DNA from: Microbacterium helvum
Lineage (GTDB): Bacteria > Actinomycetota > Actinomycetes > Actinomycetales > Microbacteriaceae
Assembly (NCBI RefSeq): GCF_014779795.1
Contig: NZ_JACXZS010000007.1
Coordinates: 62,001 to 126,000 of the forward strand
Length of the DNA stretch: 64,000 nucleotides
Reading direction: 5' to 3'
Shown: in pieces, positions 45,654-54,237 of the stretch
Position numbering within the stretch: position 1 is the first letter of the stretch
How the letters are laid out: each line of letters opens with the position of its first letter
Notes under the pieces: generated by a model
Database searches by the model: none
Told to the model about the DNA's origin: nothing
What the model saw: the letters and a program-made list of their open reading frames with translations, nothing else
Translations under genes and position numbers: made by a program

Positions 45654-45851
45654 ATGAGCGAGCAGACCATCGCCGCCGGTGACGTGGTCACCGCGACAGT
45701 GACGAAGGTCGTGCCGTTCGGCGTTCTCGTGGAGTGCGCCGGCGTGCCCGGCCTGGTGCGCGGCACGGCGGCCGATCCGGGCGTCGAGCTGCGCGTGCGC
45801 GTCGTCGAGTACGACGCCGCGCAGCAGCGGTTCTCAGCGACCCGCGCGTGA
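45654..45851 (+). CDS. Small S1-domain RNA-binding protein
   Basis: A 65-aa single S1 (OB-fold) domain: AAGDVVTATVTKVVPFGVLVE then VPGLVRGTAADPGVELRVRVVEYD, with the VxxVxPFGxxV pattern of S1 repeats. It is a stand-alone domain that may bind RNA; no partner is evident. The ATG at 45654 follows AGAGGGGGTGG. An in-frame GTG at 45606 overlapping the upstream short ORF would give an 81-aa version with a Gly-rich N-terminus; the shorter form is chosen because the domain starts there. Confidence 0.75.
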   Translation: MSEQTIAAGDVVTATVTKVVPFGVLVECAGVPGLVRGTAADPGVELRVRVVEYDAAQQRFSATRA

Positions 45852-45868
45852 GGCGGATGTGACGCGGC

Positions 45869-45894
45869 GCGGGGCGTCCGGTGGGGCGCCCCGC
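45869..45894. terminator. Bidirectional terminator before mfd end
   Basis: GCGGGGCG pairs with CGCCCCGC (8 bp, 10-nt loop) between the S1 gene and convergent mfd. Confidence 0.55.
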
Positions 45895-45908
45895 ACCGTG
45901 TCAGCGGC

Positions 45909-48900
45909 TCACGAGTCCGCGGCCGCCGCCTCGGGCTTCTTCTCGGGCCACAGCTGATCGAGCAGCTGACCGACCCACGCGATCAGTTCGGTGTCGCCCA
46001 GCGACTCTCCGCCGGCCGTCGGCAGCGGCACGACCATCGCCTCGCCGTTCGCGACGAGCTTCGCCTTCGGGTACAGGCGCTGCAGCCGCACGCGCATCGA
46101 ATCGGGCAGATTCGCCGGCGCCACCCGCAGGTTCGGCCCCATCGCGACGACGTCCGCGAGGCCGGCCTGCGCGGCGCGGCGGCGCAGACGCGCGATCGCG
46201 AGCAGCCCCTCGACCTCGGAGGGCGGTTCGCCGTAGCGGTCGGTGAGCTCTTCGATCACGAGGTCGATCGCGTCGTCCTTGGCGGTGAGGGATGCCGCGG
46301 CCGACAGCTTCTGGTAGGCCTCCAGCCGCAGGCGCTCGCTGTCGATGTACGACTCGGGGATGCGGGCCTGCACGGGCAGCTCGAGGCGCAGCTCGGTCGG
46401 TCCCTCGGTCTCTTCGCCGCGGAACGTCGCGACGGCCTCGCCGATCATGCGCAGGTACAGGTCGAAGCCGACGCCCGCGATGTGACCGGCCTGCTCGGCG
46501 CCCAGCAGATTGCCGGCGCCGCGGATCTCGAGGTCCTTGAGCGCCACCTGCATGCCCGAGCCGAGGTCATTGTTGACGGCGATCGTCTCGAGACGGTCGG
46601 CCGCGGTCTCGCTGAGCGGCTTCATGTCGTCGTAGAGGAAGTACGCGTACGCGCGCTCCCGGGCACGGCCGACGCGGCCGCGCAGCTGGTGCAGCTGGCT
46701 GAGGCCGTACTTGTCGGCGCGGTCGATGATGATCGTGTTCGCGTTCGAGATGTCGAGGCCGGTCTCGATGATCGTCGTCGACACGAGCACGTCCGCCTTG
46801 CGCTCCCAGAAGTCGTCGACGACCTGCTCCAGCATGTGCTCGCCCATCTGCCCGTGGGCCACGGCGATGCGAGCCTCGGGCACGAGCTCGGCGAGCTCGG
46901 ACGCGACGCGCTGGATCGACTGCACGCGGTTGTGGACGTAGAACACCTGGCCCTCGCGCAGCAGCTCGCGCCGGATCGCCGCGGCGATCTGCTTGTCGTT
47001 GCGCGGGCCGACGTACGACAGGATGGGATGCCGGTCCTCGGGCGGGGTCTGCAGCGTCGACATCTCACGGATGCCGGTCACGGCCATCTCGAGCGTGCGC
47101 GGGATGGGCGTGGCGCTCATCGCGAGGATGTCGACGTTGGTCTTGAGCTTCTTCAGCTGGTCCTTGTGCTCGACCCCGAAGCGCTGCTCCTCGTCGATGA
47201 TCATGAGCCCGAGGTCCTTGAAGATCACCTTCTCGGTGAGGATGCGGTGCGTGCCGATCACCATGTCGACCGTCCCGTCGGTGAGACCCGCGAGGGTCTC
47301 GCGCGCCTGCTTGTCGGTCTGGAACCGCGACAGCGGACGCACCTTGACCGGGAACCCGGCGAAGCGCTCGGTGAACGTCTCCATGTGCTGCTTGACGAGC
47401 AGGGTCGTCGGCACGAGCATCGCGACCTGCTTGCCGTCCTGGATCGCCTTGAAGGCGGCGCGCACCGCAACCTCGGTCTTGCCGAATCCGACGTCGCCCG
47501 AGAGCAGCCGGTCCATCGGGATCGGCTTCTCCATGTCGGCCTTGATCTCGTCGATCGTCTGGAGCTGGTCGGGGGTCTCGGCGAACGGGAACGCCTCTTC
47601 GAGCTCGCGCTGCCACGGCGTGTCGGGCCCGAACGCGTGGCCCTTGGACGCCATGCGCGCCGAGTACAGCTTGACGAGCTCGACGGCGATGTCGCGGACG
47701 GCCTTGCGTGCCTTGCTCTTTGCCTGCGCCCAGTCGCTGCCGCCCATCTTCGACAGGCTCGGCGCCTCGCCGCCGACGTACCGCGACAGCAGATCGAGCT
47801 GATCGGTCGGGACGAACAGCTTGTCGCCGGGATACCCGCGCTTGGACGGCGCGTATTCGAGCACGAGGTACTCGCGCACGCTCTTGACGGCATTGCGCCC
47901 GCCGCTGGAGACCTCGCGCTGCGTGAGCTCGACGAACTTGCCGATGCCGTGCGTGGCATGCACGACGTAGTCGCCCGCCTTCAGCTGCAGCGGGTCGACG
48001 ACCGCCTTTCGGCGGGACGCGAGCTTCTTGACGACGCGCGTGTCGCCGCCGATCGTGCGGCCGTAGAACTCGGACTCGGTGAGCACGGCGAGCTTCGCGT
48101 CGGGCGACTCGAACCCCCGCTCGAGCACACTCACGACGACATGCGCGACGCCGGGCTCGGGGGCGTGGAGCACCTCGTCCACCTTGCGCGCCGCGATCCC
48201 CCGGTCGGCGAGCACGTCGCGTGCGCGCTCGACGAGCCCGGTTCCGGATGCCGCGACCACGACCCGCCAGCCGTCCGCGAGCAGCGCGCCCACGTGGTCG
48301 GTGGCGCCCTCGACGTTGCCCTGGAACGACGGGACCGCCGTCCCGGGGACGCGGATGGCGGCCGACGCTTCGAGCGCGACATCGATGTCGGTGCTGATCG
48401 GGCCGTCGTAATCCTGTCCCTGAGCCTGTCGAAGGGCGGCTGCGGCATCCGCCTCTCCTGAATCGAACGCGCTCAACGTCCACCACACGCCGCTTCGGGC
48501 GTGCGTGGCCTCGCGCAGCTCGGGCAGCGACAGGAAGTCGCCCGCGCCGAGGTCGACGGGCGTCTTCGCGCCCGCCGTGGCCGCGCTCCAGGCCGCGTCG
48601 AGGAACTCGCGGTTCGTCTCGCCGAGCGTGATCGCGCGCGTGACGGCGCGCTCGGGATCGACCAGCGCGACTCCGGCGCCTTCGGGCAGGTAGTCCACGA
48701 GGGTGACGATGCTGTCGACCACGGCCGGCAGCAGCGATTCCATGCCCTCGACCGGGATGCCCTCGGCCATCTTCTCGAGCATGCCCGTGAGGCCGGGGAA
48801 CTCGTCCTTCAGCTGACGCGCACGCCCGCGCACGCCGTCGGTCAGCAGCAGCTCCCGACTGGCCATGAGGGAGATCTCGCGCACCTCGCCCGGGAGCGAC

Positions 48901-49556
48901 CGCTGATCGGCCACCGAGAACGCGCGCATCTCGTCGACCTCGTCGCCGAAGAACTCCACCCGGTAGGGGTGCGGCGCCGTCGGCGGGAACACGTCGAGGA
49001 TGCCGCCGCGGACGGCGAACTCCCCGCGGCGCGACACCATGTCGACGCGGTGGTACGCGAGCTCCACAAGACGCGTCACGACATCGCCGAGCTCCTGGCC
49101 GCGCCCGCCACGGACGAGCCCGACGGGAGCGACAGCAGTCAGCCCGCCTGCCAGCGGCTGCAGCGCGCCGCGCACAGAGGCCGTGATCACGAGAGGGGTC
49201 GCGGCATCCCATCGCGCGACGCGCGTCAGGACCTCCAGCCGCGCGCCGACCGTCTCGGTGCTGGGGCTCAGGCGCTCGTGCGGGAGCGTCTCCCACGCGG
49301 GGAAGTGCAGCACCTCGGCGCCCGGCAGCAGCGCACCCAGCGCGGGGCCGAGCGACTCGGCGCGACGACCGGTCGGCGCGATCAGCAGCAAGAGAGGCGG
49401 GCGGCCCGCGGCACGCCGCTTCTCGATCAGCGCCGCCAGCAACGGGGCGTCGAGCCCTTCGACGAGTGAGAAGTCGGCATCGACGGATGCCGCGGCCACC
49501 GCGTCCCGGAAGGCTTCCGCCTGTTCGAGGGCGCGCACGATCCCGGGAACTGTCAC
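45909..49556 (-). CDS. mfd: Transcription-repair coupling factor Mfd
   Basis: A 1215-aa DNA translocase that removes stalled RNA polymerase and recruits UvrA. The N-terminal UvrB-like region begins near residue 20, the RNA polymerase-interaction domain contains GDYVVHATHGIGKFVELTQ and YLVLEYAPSKRGYPGDKL, the helicase core has Walker A SGDVGFGKTEVAVRAAFKA (K about 690) and DEEQ box IIDEEQRFGVEH, followed by GRVGRARERAYAYFL and the autoinhibitory C-terminus. About residues 374-380 read ALRQAQG, encoded by the 17-bp dispersed element, in a non-conserved loop. Confidence 0.97.
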   Translation of the reverse strand: MTVPGIVRALEQAEAFRDAVAAASVDADFSLVEGLDAPLLAALIEKRRAAGRPPLLLLIAPTGRRAESLGPALGALLPGAEVLHFPAWETLPHERLSPSTETVGARLEVLTRVARWDAATPLVITASVRGALQPLAGGLTAVAPVGLVRGGRGQELGDVVTRLVELAYHRVDMVSRRGEFAVRGGILDVFPPTAPHPYRVEFFGDEVDEMRAFSVADQRSLPGEVREISLMASRELLLTDGVRGRARQLKDEFPGLTGMLEKMAEGIPVEGMESLLPAVVDSIVTLVDYLPEGAGVALVDPERAVTRAITLGETNREFLDAAWSAATAGAKTPVDLGAGDFLSLPELREATHARSGVWWTLSAFDSGEADAAAALRQAQGQDYDGPISTDIDVALEASAAIRVPGTAVPSFQGNVEGATDHVGALLADGWRVVVAASGTGLVERARDVLADRGIAARKVDEVLHAPEPGVAHVVVSVLERGFESPDAKLAVLTESEFYGRTIGGDTRVVKKLASRRKAVVDPLQLKAGDYVVHATHGIGKFVELTQREVSSGGRNAVKSVREYLVLEYAPSKRGYPGDKLFVPTDQLDLLSRYVGGEAPSLSKMGGSDWAQAKSKARKAVRDIAVELVKLYSARMASKGHAFGPDTPWQRELEEAFPFAETPDQLQTIDEIKADMEKPIPMDRLLSGDVGFGKTEVAVRAAFKAIQDGKQVAMLVPTTLLVKQHMETFTERFAGFPVKVRPLSRFQTDKQARETLAGLTDGTVDMVIGTHRILTEKVIFKDLGLMIIDEEQRFGVEHKDQLKKLKTNVDILAMSATPIPRTLEMAVTGIREMSTLQTPPEDRHPILSYVGPRNDKQIAAAIRRELLREGQVFYVHNRVQSIQRVASELAELVPEARIAVAHGQMGEHMLEQVVDDFWERKADVLVSTTIIETGLDISNANTIIIDRADKYGLSQLHQLRGRVGRARERAYAYFLYDDMKPLSETAADRLETIAVNNDLGSGMQVALKDLEIRGAGNLLGAEQAGHIAGVGFDLYLRMIGEAVATFRGEETEGPTELRLELPVQARIPESYIDSERLRLEAYQKLSAAASLTAKDDAIDLVIEELTDRYGEPPSEVEGLLAIARLRRRAAQAGLADVVAMGPNLRVAPANLPDSMRVRLQRLYPKAKLVANGEAMVVPLPTAGGESLGDTELIAWVGQLLDQLWPEKKPEAAAADS
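48420..48436 (-). repeat. Dispersed CCCTTCGACAGGCTCAG element inside mfd
   Basis: 17 bp, encoding part of ALRQAQG in Mfd on the minus strand. The same core occurs in the kinase gene at 60914-60930 and, with one base change, in each unit of the 16025-16120 array. Confidence 0.8.
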
Positions 49557-49621
49557 CGGACGAGTCTACGGCGCGGCGCCGACATCGCGGCGCGAACGGG
49601 ACCCCGGCGCCGTCGCGCTCC

Positions 49622-49627
49622 TAAGAT
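49622..49627 (+). promoter_or_regulatory. Leaderless -10 (TAAGAT)
   Basis: TAAGAT, 7 nt before GTG 49635; divergent from mfd. Confidence 0.55.
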
Positions 49628-49634
49628 CGGGGGC

Positions 49635-50225
49635 GTGACGACGCCAGATGCGCCCCAGAACCCGCCCGCTGCTCCGGGTGGATGGGCACCGCCGGGTGCT
49701 CCCCCGTTCGGGACGCCGTCCGGCGCGGCGCCGGCTTCGTCGGGCGCGTACGCCCCGCCCGCCGGCTACGCGGCACCGCAGGGATTCGGGATGCCGGCGG
49801 CCCCGGCCGCACCGTCACGTCCACCGGCACCGTCCCGTCACGGCAGCGGTCTCGGGCTGACGGCGCTCGTGCTGGCCCTCGTGGCCACGCTGGGCGCGAC
49901 GGTCGGCGGGGCCATCGCGGGCTTCAACATCGGTCTCGGGGCGGGCAAGGGGCTCGCGTACCTGCCCATGGACGGAAGCTGGGACTGGTCCATCCTGACG
50001 CCGGTGCGGGACTGGGTGCTGCTGGGCGAGGTGTCGTTCTGGTTCGGCACGGTCCTCGGAGTGTGGGCGCTGGTGCAGGGCATCGTCGCCACCGTCAGCC
50101 GGCGCGGCCGCGGCCTCGGCATCGCCGCGATCGTCGTCGCAGCGATCGGGCCCATCGTGTTCGGCGGTGTCGTGCAGGGCGTGCTGATGTCGGGTCTCGC
50201 CGCGGGCACCGGCATCGGCGGCTGA
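49635..50225 (+). CDS. Pro/Ala-rich membrane protein (DUF4190-like)
   Basis: A 196-aa protein. The first 70 residues are Pro/Gly/Ala-rich and probably disordered in the cytoplasm (APPGAPPFGTPSG). Three hydrophobic segments follow: LGLTALVLALVATLGATVGGAI, VSFWFGTVLGVWALVQGIVA and GLGIAAIVVAAIGPIVFGG, the pattern of DUF4190-type actinobacterial proteins. No function can be assigned. It ends 30 nt from the convergent pth gene. Confidence 0.75.
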   Translation: MTTPDAPQNPPAAPGGWAPPGAPPFGTPSGAAPASSGAYAPPAGYAAPQGFGMPAAPAAPSRPPAPSRHGSGLGLTALVLALVATLGATVGGAIAGFNIGLGAGKGLAYLPMDGSWDWSILTPVRDWVLLGEVSFWFGTVLGVWALVQGIVATVSRRGRGLGIAAIVVAAIGPIVFGGVVQGVLMSGLAAGTGIGG

Positions 50226-50255
50226 CCCGGGAGTCGTCTCGCCAGACCGCCGTTG

Positions 50256-50843
50256 TCACACGCGCGGCGCGTGGTGCTTCTGCTGCGCGGCCAGAAGGCC
50301 TTCGTCGACCAGCTGCTCGACGGCGTCGGCGGCGTCGCCGACGAGGATCGGGAGGTTCTTGCGCTCGGTGGCCCCGAACGGGTCGAGCACCCAGTCGGCC
50401 GGATCCTGCCGCCCCGACGGGCGGCCGATGCCCACCCGCACCCGCGGGAACTCGGGCGTGTTCAGCGCCTTGGCGATGTCGCGAACGCCGTTGTGGCCGC
50501 CGTGGCCGCCGCCGATCTTCAACTTGATGGTGTCGAACGGGATGTCGAGTTCGTCGTGCACGACGACGACGTGCGACGGATCGATGCCGTAGAACTTCGC
50601 GAGCCCCGCGACCGGCCCGCCCGACACGTTCATGAAGGTGTTGGCCTTCGCGAGCACGAGCTTCGGCCCGCCCGGCCGCAGCCAGGTCTCGACGACGCGC
50701 GCGTTCGCCTTGTGCGCCTTGAAGGTCTCGCTGCGGCGGCCGGCGAGCTCGTCGACGACGAGCTGGCCGACATTGTGCCGGGTCAGCTCGTAGCGGGGGC
50801 CGGGGTTTCCGAGCCCGACGACGAGCCACGTGTTCTCGGCCAT
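50256..50843 (-). CDS. pth: Peptidyl-tRNA hydrolase
   Basis: A 195-aa enzyme that cleaves peptidyl-tRNA released from stalled ribosomes. The active-site pattern is VGLGNPGPRYELTRHNVGQ (Asn and His), NTFMNVSGGPV and the HDELDIPFDTIKLKIGGGHGGHNG segment with the catalytic Asp. The ATG at 50843 follows GGAGAGGAGGCC; the frame is open to 50906. It is downstream of the L25 gene on the same strand, the conserved rplY-pth order. Confidence 0.96.
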   Translation of the reverse strand: MAENTWLVVGLGNPGPRYELTRHNVGQLVVDELAGRRSETFKAHKANARVVETWLRPGGPKLVLAKANTFMNVSGGPVAGLAKFYGIDPSHVVVVHDELDIPFDTIKLKIGGGHGGHNGVRDIAKALNTPEFPRVRVGIGRPSGRQDPADWVLDPFGATERKNLPILVGDAADAVEQLVDEGLLAAQQKHHAPRV

Positions 50844-50965
50844 GCCGGCCTCCTCTCCGGCCCGCGCGGACGGCCGCGAGCCCCCACGAGCGTACCCGTT
50901 CGGCATGCGGCGGACGCTCGCCGCTTCCCGCGGCGTTGCGCCCGCGGCGGTATGCCGTGGGAATG

Positions 50966-51007
50966 ACGAAGGCCCGCCAGGACCGGACGGTCGTGGCGGG
51001 CCTTCGT
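50966..51007 (-). terminator. Terminator between rplY and pth
   Basis: A 14-bp perfect stem (ACGAAGGCCCGCCA and complement) with a 14-nt loop, 8 nt past the L25 stop. Confidence 0.7.
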
Positions 51008-51014
51008 GACGGGA

Positions 51015-51650
51015 TTACTCCGCGGCGGCTTCTTCCGCAGCCTCGGCCTGCTCGGCAGCGGCCTCGGCGTCGGCCTCGGCGATCTCGTCCTCGGCGGCGA
51101 TGGTCGCGGCCGGGACCGAGATGGCGACGACGAGCAGCTCGGCGTCGGCGACGAGCGCGGCGCCCTTCGGCAGCTTGAGGTCACCGGCGGTGATGTGAGC
51201 GCCCTCTTCGAGGCCCTCGACATCGACCTCGATGTGCTCGGGGATGTGGGTCGCCTCGACCTCGAGCGCGACGGTCTGCGCGTCGAGGTTCGCGATGGTG
51301 CCGGCGAACGACTCGCCCACGACGACGACGGGGACGTCGACCTGGATCTTCTCGCCCTTCTTCACGACGAGGAGGTCGATGTGCTCGATGATCTGGTGCA
51401 CCGGGTCCTTCTGGACGTCCTTGACCAGCGTCAGCTGCGACTTGCCGTCGAGGTCGAGCTCGAGCACCGCGTTGGCGCGACGGATGAGCAGCGACACCTG
51501 GTGGCCCGGAAGGGCGACGTGCACGGGGTCGGTGCCGTGACCGTAGATGACGGCGGGGATCTTGCCGGCGGCGCGGAGGCGGCGGGCGTAGCCCTTGCCG
51601 AAGTTCTCGCGGAACTCGGCCAGGACCTTGGTGTCGGTCTCAGTCGACAT
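51015..51650 (-). CDS. rplY: Ribosomal protein bL25, long Ctc type
   Basis: A 211-aa 5S-rRNA-binding ribosomal protein. The N-terminal L25 domain has GKGYARRLRAAGKIPAVIYGHG; the C-terminal TL5/Ctc beta domain has IDLLVVKKGEKIQVDVPV and IPEHIEVDVEGLEEGAHITA. The tail is an Ala/Glu-rich low-complexity stretch. ATG 51650 follows AAGGAGAACCC; the frame is open upstream to 51800 without conserved sequence. It is followed by a strong hairpin that separates it from pth. Confidence 0.96.
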   Translation of the reverse strand: MSTETDTKVLAEFRENFGKGYARRLRAAGKIPAVIYGHGTDPVHVALPGHQVSLLIRRANAVLELDLDGKSQLTLVKDVQKDPVHQIIEHIDLLVVKKGEKIQVDVPVVVVGESFAGTIANLDAQTVALEVEATHIPEHIEVDVEGLEEGAHITAGDLKLPKGAALVADAELLVVAISVPAATIAAEDEIAEADAEAAAEQAEAAEEAAAE

Positions 51651-51924
51651 GGGTTCTCCTTGCGGGGGCGCGACGGCCCCGTTCTCTGCGGGCCTGCGCG
51701 AAGCGGGCCTGGGTATGTGGGCGGCAGGGACTGCCTGTGATTCGACTCGAACGCGCGCGCGTGAGGAAAGCCCTGAGGCCGGCTTCACCGCGTCGATCAC
51801 GGATGCCGCAGCCCACCGCGGACGGCAGGCGCGAGGAATCCCTCGCCGAAGTTCGCCATGAGTCTACCAGCGCCCCCGCTACGATGAGGAACGCACTTGC
51901 TTCCCGCTCCCACGGAGGAACCCC

Positions 51925-52047
51925 ATGGACTACGGCTTCTGGTCACACGCCCTGCTCTGGCTGATCGGCGCGATGGCCGTGGTCGGCGCCGTCGGCACGG
52001 TCCTCGCGTTCTGGGGCCTCGGCCGTTCGGGCTACCGCAAGGACTGA
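51925..52047 (+). CDS. Forty-residue single-pass membrane protein
   Basis: A 40-aa ORF: MDYGFWSHALLWLIGAMAVV, then a Gly/Val/Leu continuation and a basic end GRSGYRKD. Nearly the whole chain forms one long hydrophobic segment, with a positively charged cytoplasmic end. A GGAGGAACCCC ribosome site lies 5 nt before the ATG and TACGAT (51878-51883) forms a plausible -10 with a leader of about 35 nt. Its last 16 bp overlap the convergent gluconokinase gene. Function unknown. Confidence 0.6.
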   Translation: MDYGFWSHALLWLIGAMAVVGAVGTVLAFWGLGRSGYRKD

Positions 52048-52541
52048 TACCGGCCCAGCGCCTCGACGGCCGAGGCGACGACCTCGGCCATCGGCACGTC
52101 GCCGGCGATGACGATCCCGGGCTCATCGCGCTCAAGATGCTCCAGCGTCTGCAGCTGCGAGATCAGCAGCGACGGCGGCATGAAGTGCTCCCGCGAGTTC
52201 ATGCGACGCGACAGCTCCGCCTGCGGAACCCGCAGCTCGACGAACACGACGTCCGGCGCCGCGGCGAGGATGCGGTCGCGGTAGCGCCGTGCGAGCGCGG
52301 AGCACGCCATCACCGCTCCCCCGGGCGCGTCGTGCAGCGTGGCTCCGACGACATCGAGCCACGGCATCCGATCGTCGTCATCGAGCGGCGTGCCCGTCAT
52401 CATCTTCGCGACGTTCGCCGCGGGATGCAGGTCGTCGGCGTCGAAGAAGGGCACGCCCAGCGCAGCAGCGAGCTCGCCGCCGGCCGCCGATTTTCCGGAG
52501 CCGCTCGGGCCCATCACCACGATCCGGAATGCCGTCGTCAC
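52032..52541 (-). CDS. gntK: Gluconokinase (GntK/IdnK family)
   Basis: A 169-aa cytoplasmic kinase that converts D-gluconate to 6-phosphogluconate. P-loop GPSGSGKS at residues 11-18, then FFDADDLHPAANVAKM and TGTPLDDDDRMPWL, which are diagnostic, CSALARRYRD and EHFMPPSLLISQLQTLE. Full length. GTG is preceded at 6 nt by TAGCGT. It lies divergent from gnd, whose enzyme uses its product, so the pair gives entry of gluconate into the pentose phosphate pathway. Confidence 0.95.
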   Translation of the reverse strand: MTTAFRIVVMGPSGSGKSAAGGELAAALGVPFFDADDLHPAANVAKMMTGTPLDDDDRMPWLDVVGATLHDAPGGAVMACSALARRYRDRILAAAPDVVFVELRVPQAELSRRMNSREHFMPPSLLISQLQTLEHLERDEPGIVIAGDVPMAEVVASAVEALGRYQSLR

Positions 52542-52547
52542 GCGCCC

Positions 52548-52553
52548 ACGCTA
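52548..52553 (-). promoter_or_regulatory. Leaderless -10 of gntK (TAGCGT)
   Basis: TAGCGT, 6 nt before GTG 52541. Confidence 0.55.
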
Positions 52554-52681
52554 TCGGACCGGCCGGTGCTCCCCACGCCGACTAGGCTCGTCTCGTCAGC
52601 CCCGAGCGCGTGCTGCTCACGACGGCCCCCGGGACGACGTGAGCCCCCGGCCATCTCGTGTAACACGGACAGGCCAGACTC

Positions 52682-52687
52682 TAGGCT
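52682..52687 (+). promoter_or_regulatory. -10 element of the gnd promoter (TAGGCT)
   Basis: TAGGCT places transcription start near 52694, about 22 nt before GTG 52716, leaving room for the AGGAG ribosome site. Confidence 0.45.
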
Positions 52688-52715
52688 GGATCACGGAATG
52701 ACGACAGGAGCTGGA

Positions 52716-54164
52716 GTGTCCGAGAACGCAGCGAACATCGGCGTGGTGGGTCTTGCGGTGATGGGGTCGAACCTCGCCCGCAACCTGGCCTCGCGCGAGG
52801 GCAACACGGTCGCGGTGTACAACCGCAGCCGTGCGAAGACCGACGAACTGGTCGCCGAGCACCCCGAGGCGGGCTTCGTCCCCGCCTTCTCTTACGAGGA
52901 GTTCGCCGCGTCGCTGCAGAAGCCGCGCACCGCGATCATCATGGTCAAGGCCGGAGGCCCCACCGACGCGGTCATCGACTCCCTGCTGGAGGTCTTCGAG
53001 CCCGGCGACATCATCGTCGACGGCGGCAACGCGCTGTTCACCGACACGATCCGCCGCGAGAAGGCCGTCCGCGAGACCGGTGTGAACTTCGTCGGCATGG
53101 GCGTCTCCGGCGGCGAGGAGGGCGCGCTGCTCGGCCCGTCCCTCATGCCCGGCGGCTCGGACGAGTCGTGGGTCACGCTCGGTCCGATCCTGCGCTCGAT
53201 CGCGGCTGTCGCCGAAGGCGAGCCGTGCGTGACACACGTCGGCCACGACGGCGCCGGCCACTTCGTGAAGATGGTCCACAACGGCATCGAGTACGCCGAC
53301 ATGCAGCTCATCGCCGAGGCGTACGACCTGATCCGCCGCGGCACGGGCAAGTCGCCCGCCGAGATCGCCGAGGTCTTCGCCGAGTGGAACCGCGGCGAGC
53401 TCGAGTCCTACCTCATCGAGATCACCGCCGAGGTGCTCCGCCAGGTCGACGGCGAGACGGGCAAGCCGCTCGTCGACGTGATCCTCGACCAGGCCGGCGC
53501 CAAGGGCACCGGCGCCTGGACCGTGCAGACCGCGCTGTCACTCGGCGTCCCCGTGTCGGGCATCGCCGAAGCCACCTTCGCCCGGTCGCTGTCGAGCCAC
53601 CCCGAGCAGCGAGAGATCTCGCGCGACCTTCCCGGCCCCAACGAGGGGTTCACGGCCGACGACGCCGACGCGTTCATCGAGCAGGTGCGCCTCGCGCTCT
53701 ACGCGTCGAAGATCGTCGCCTACTCGCAGGGCTTCGACGAGATCCGCGCCGGTGCCGCGGAGTACGGCTGGAACATCGATCTCGGCAAGATCGCCGCGAT
53801 CTGGCGCGGCGGCTGCATCATCCGCGCCCGCTTCCTCAACCGCATCACCGATGCCTACGTCGAGACGCCGGACCTGTCGGTGCTGCTCACGGCGCCGTTC
53901 TTCGTCGACGTGTTCACCCGCGCGCAGGACGCGTGGCGTGAGGTCGTCGCGACGTCGGCGAAGGTCGGCATCCCGGCACCCGCGTTCTCGTCGTCGCTCG
54001 CGTACTACGACGGTCTGCGCGCCGAGCGCCTGCCGGCCGCCCTCATCCAGGGGCAGCGCGACTTCTTCGGTGCGCACACCTACAAGCGCATCGACAAGCC
54101 GGGCACCTTCCACACGCTGTGGTCGGCCGACCGCTCCGAGATCGAGGCCGAGGACACGCACTGA
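52716..54164 (+). CDS. gnd: 6-phosphogluconate dehydrogenase (decarboxylating)
   Basis: A 482-aa enzyme that oxidatively decarboxylates 6-phosphogluconate to ribulose 5-phosphate, making NADPH. The Rossmann motif GVVGLAVMGSNLARNLA, VDGGNALFTDT, the catalytic segments GVSGGEEGALLGPSLMPGG and HDGAGHFVKMVHNGIEY, and IIRARFLNRI are as in the long NADP class. GTG 52716 is preferred because of AGGAG 7 nt upstream; an in-frame ATG at 52698 is also possible. Divergent from gntK; terminated by an 18-bp hairpin. Confidence 0.97.
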   Translation: MSENAANIGVVGLAVMGSNLARNLASREGNTVAVYNRSRAKTDELVAEHPEAGFVPAFSYEEFAASLQKPRTAIIMVKAGGPTDAVIDSLLEVFEPGDIIVDGGNALFTDTIRREKAVRETGVNFVGMGVSGGEEGALLGPSLMPGGSDESWVTLGPILRSIAAVAEGEPCVTHVGHDGAGHFVKMVHNGIEYADMQLIAEAYDLIRRGTGKSPAEIAEVFAEWNRGELESYLIEITAEVLRQVDGETGKPLVDVILDQAGAKGTGAWTVQTALSLGVPVSGIAEATFARSLSSHPEQREISRDLPGPNEGFTADDADAFIEQVRLALYASKIVAYSQGFDEIRAGAAEYGWNIDLGKIAAIWRGGCIIRARFLNRITDAYVETPDLSVLLTAPFFVDVFTRAQDAWREVVATSAKVGIPAPAFSSSLAYYDGLRAERLPAALIQGQRDFFGAHTYKRIDKPGTFHTLWSADRSEIEAEDTH

Positions 54165-54180
54165 CGATTCCGTCCACAAT

Positions 54181-54220
54181 GCCTGAGGGCGGGTCCCCGA
54201 GCGGGGACCCGCCCTCAGGC
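54181..54220 (+). terminator. Strong gnd terminator
   Basis: An 18-bp perfect stem (GCCTGAGGGCGGGTCCCC and complement) with loop GAGC, followed by GTTTC. Confidence 0.85.
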
Positions 54221-54237
54221 GTTTCAGCCGATCGGCG

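Noticed and set aside
46482..48461. 659-codon plus-strand open frame antisense to mfd
   Set aside because: Shadow of mfd codon structure; its SLSLSKG end is just the reverse reading of the dispersed 17-bp element.
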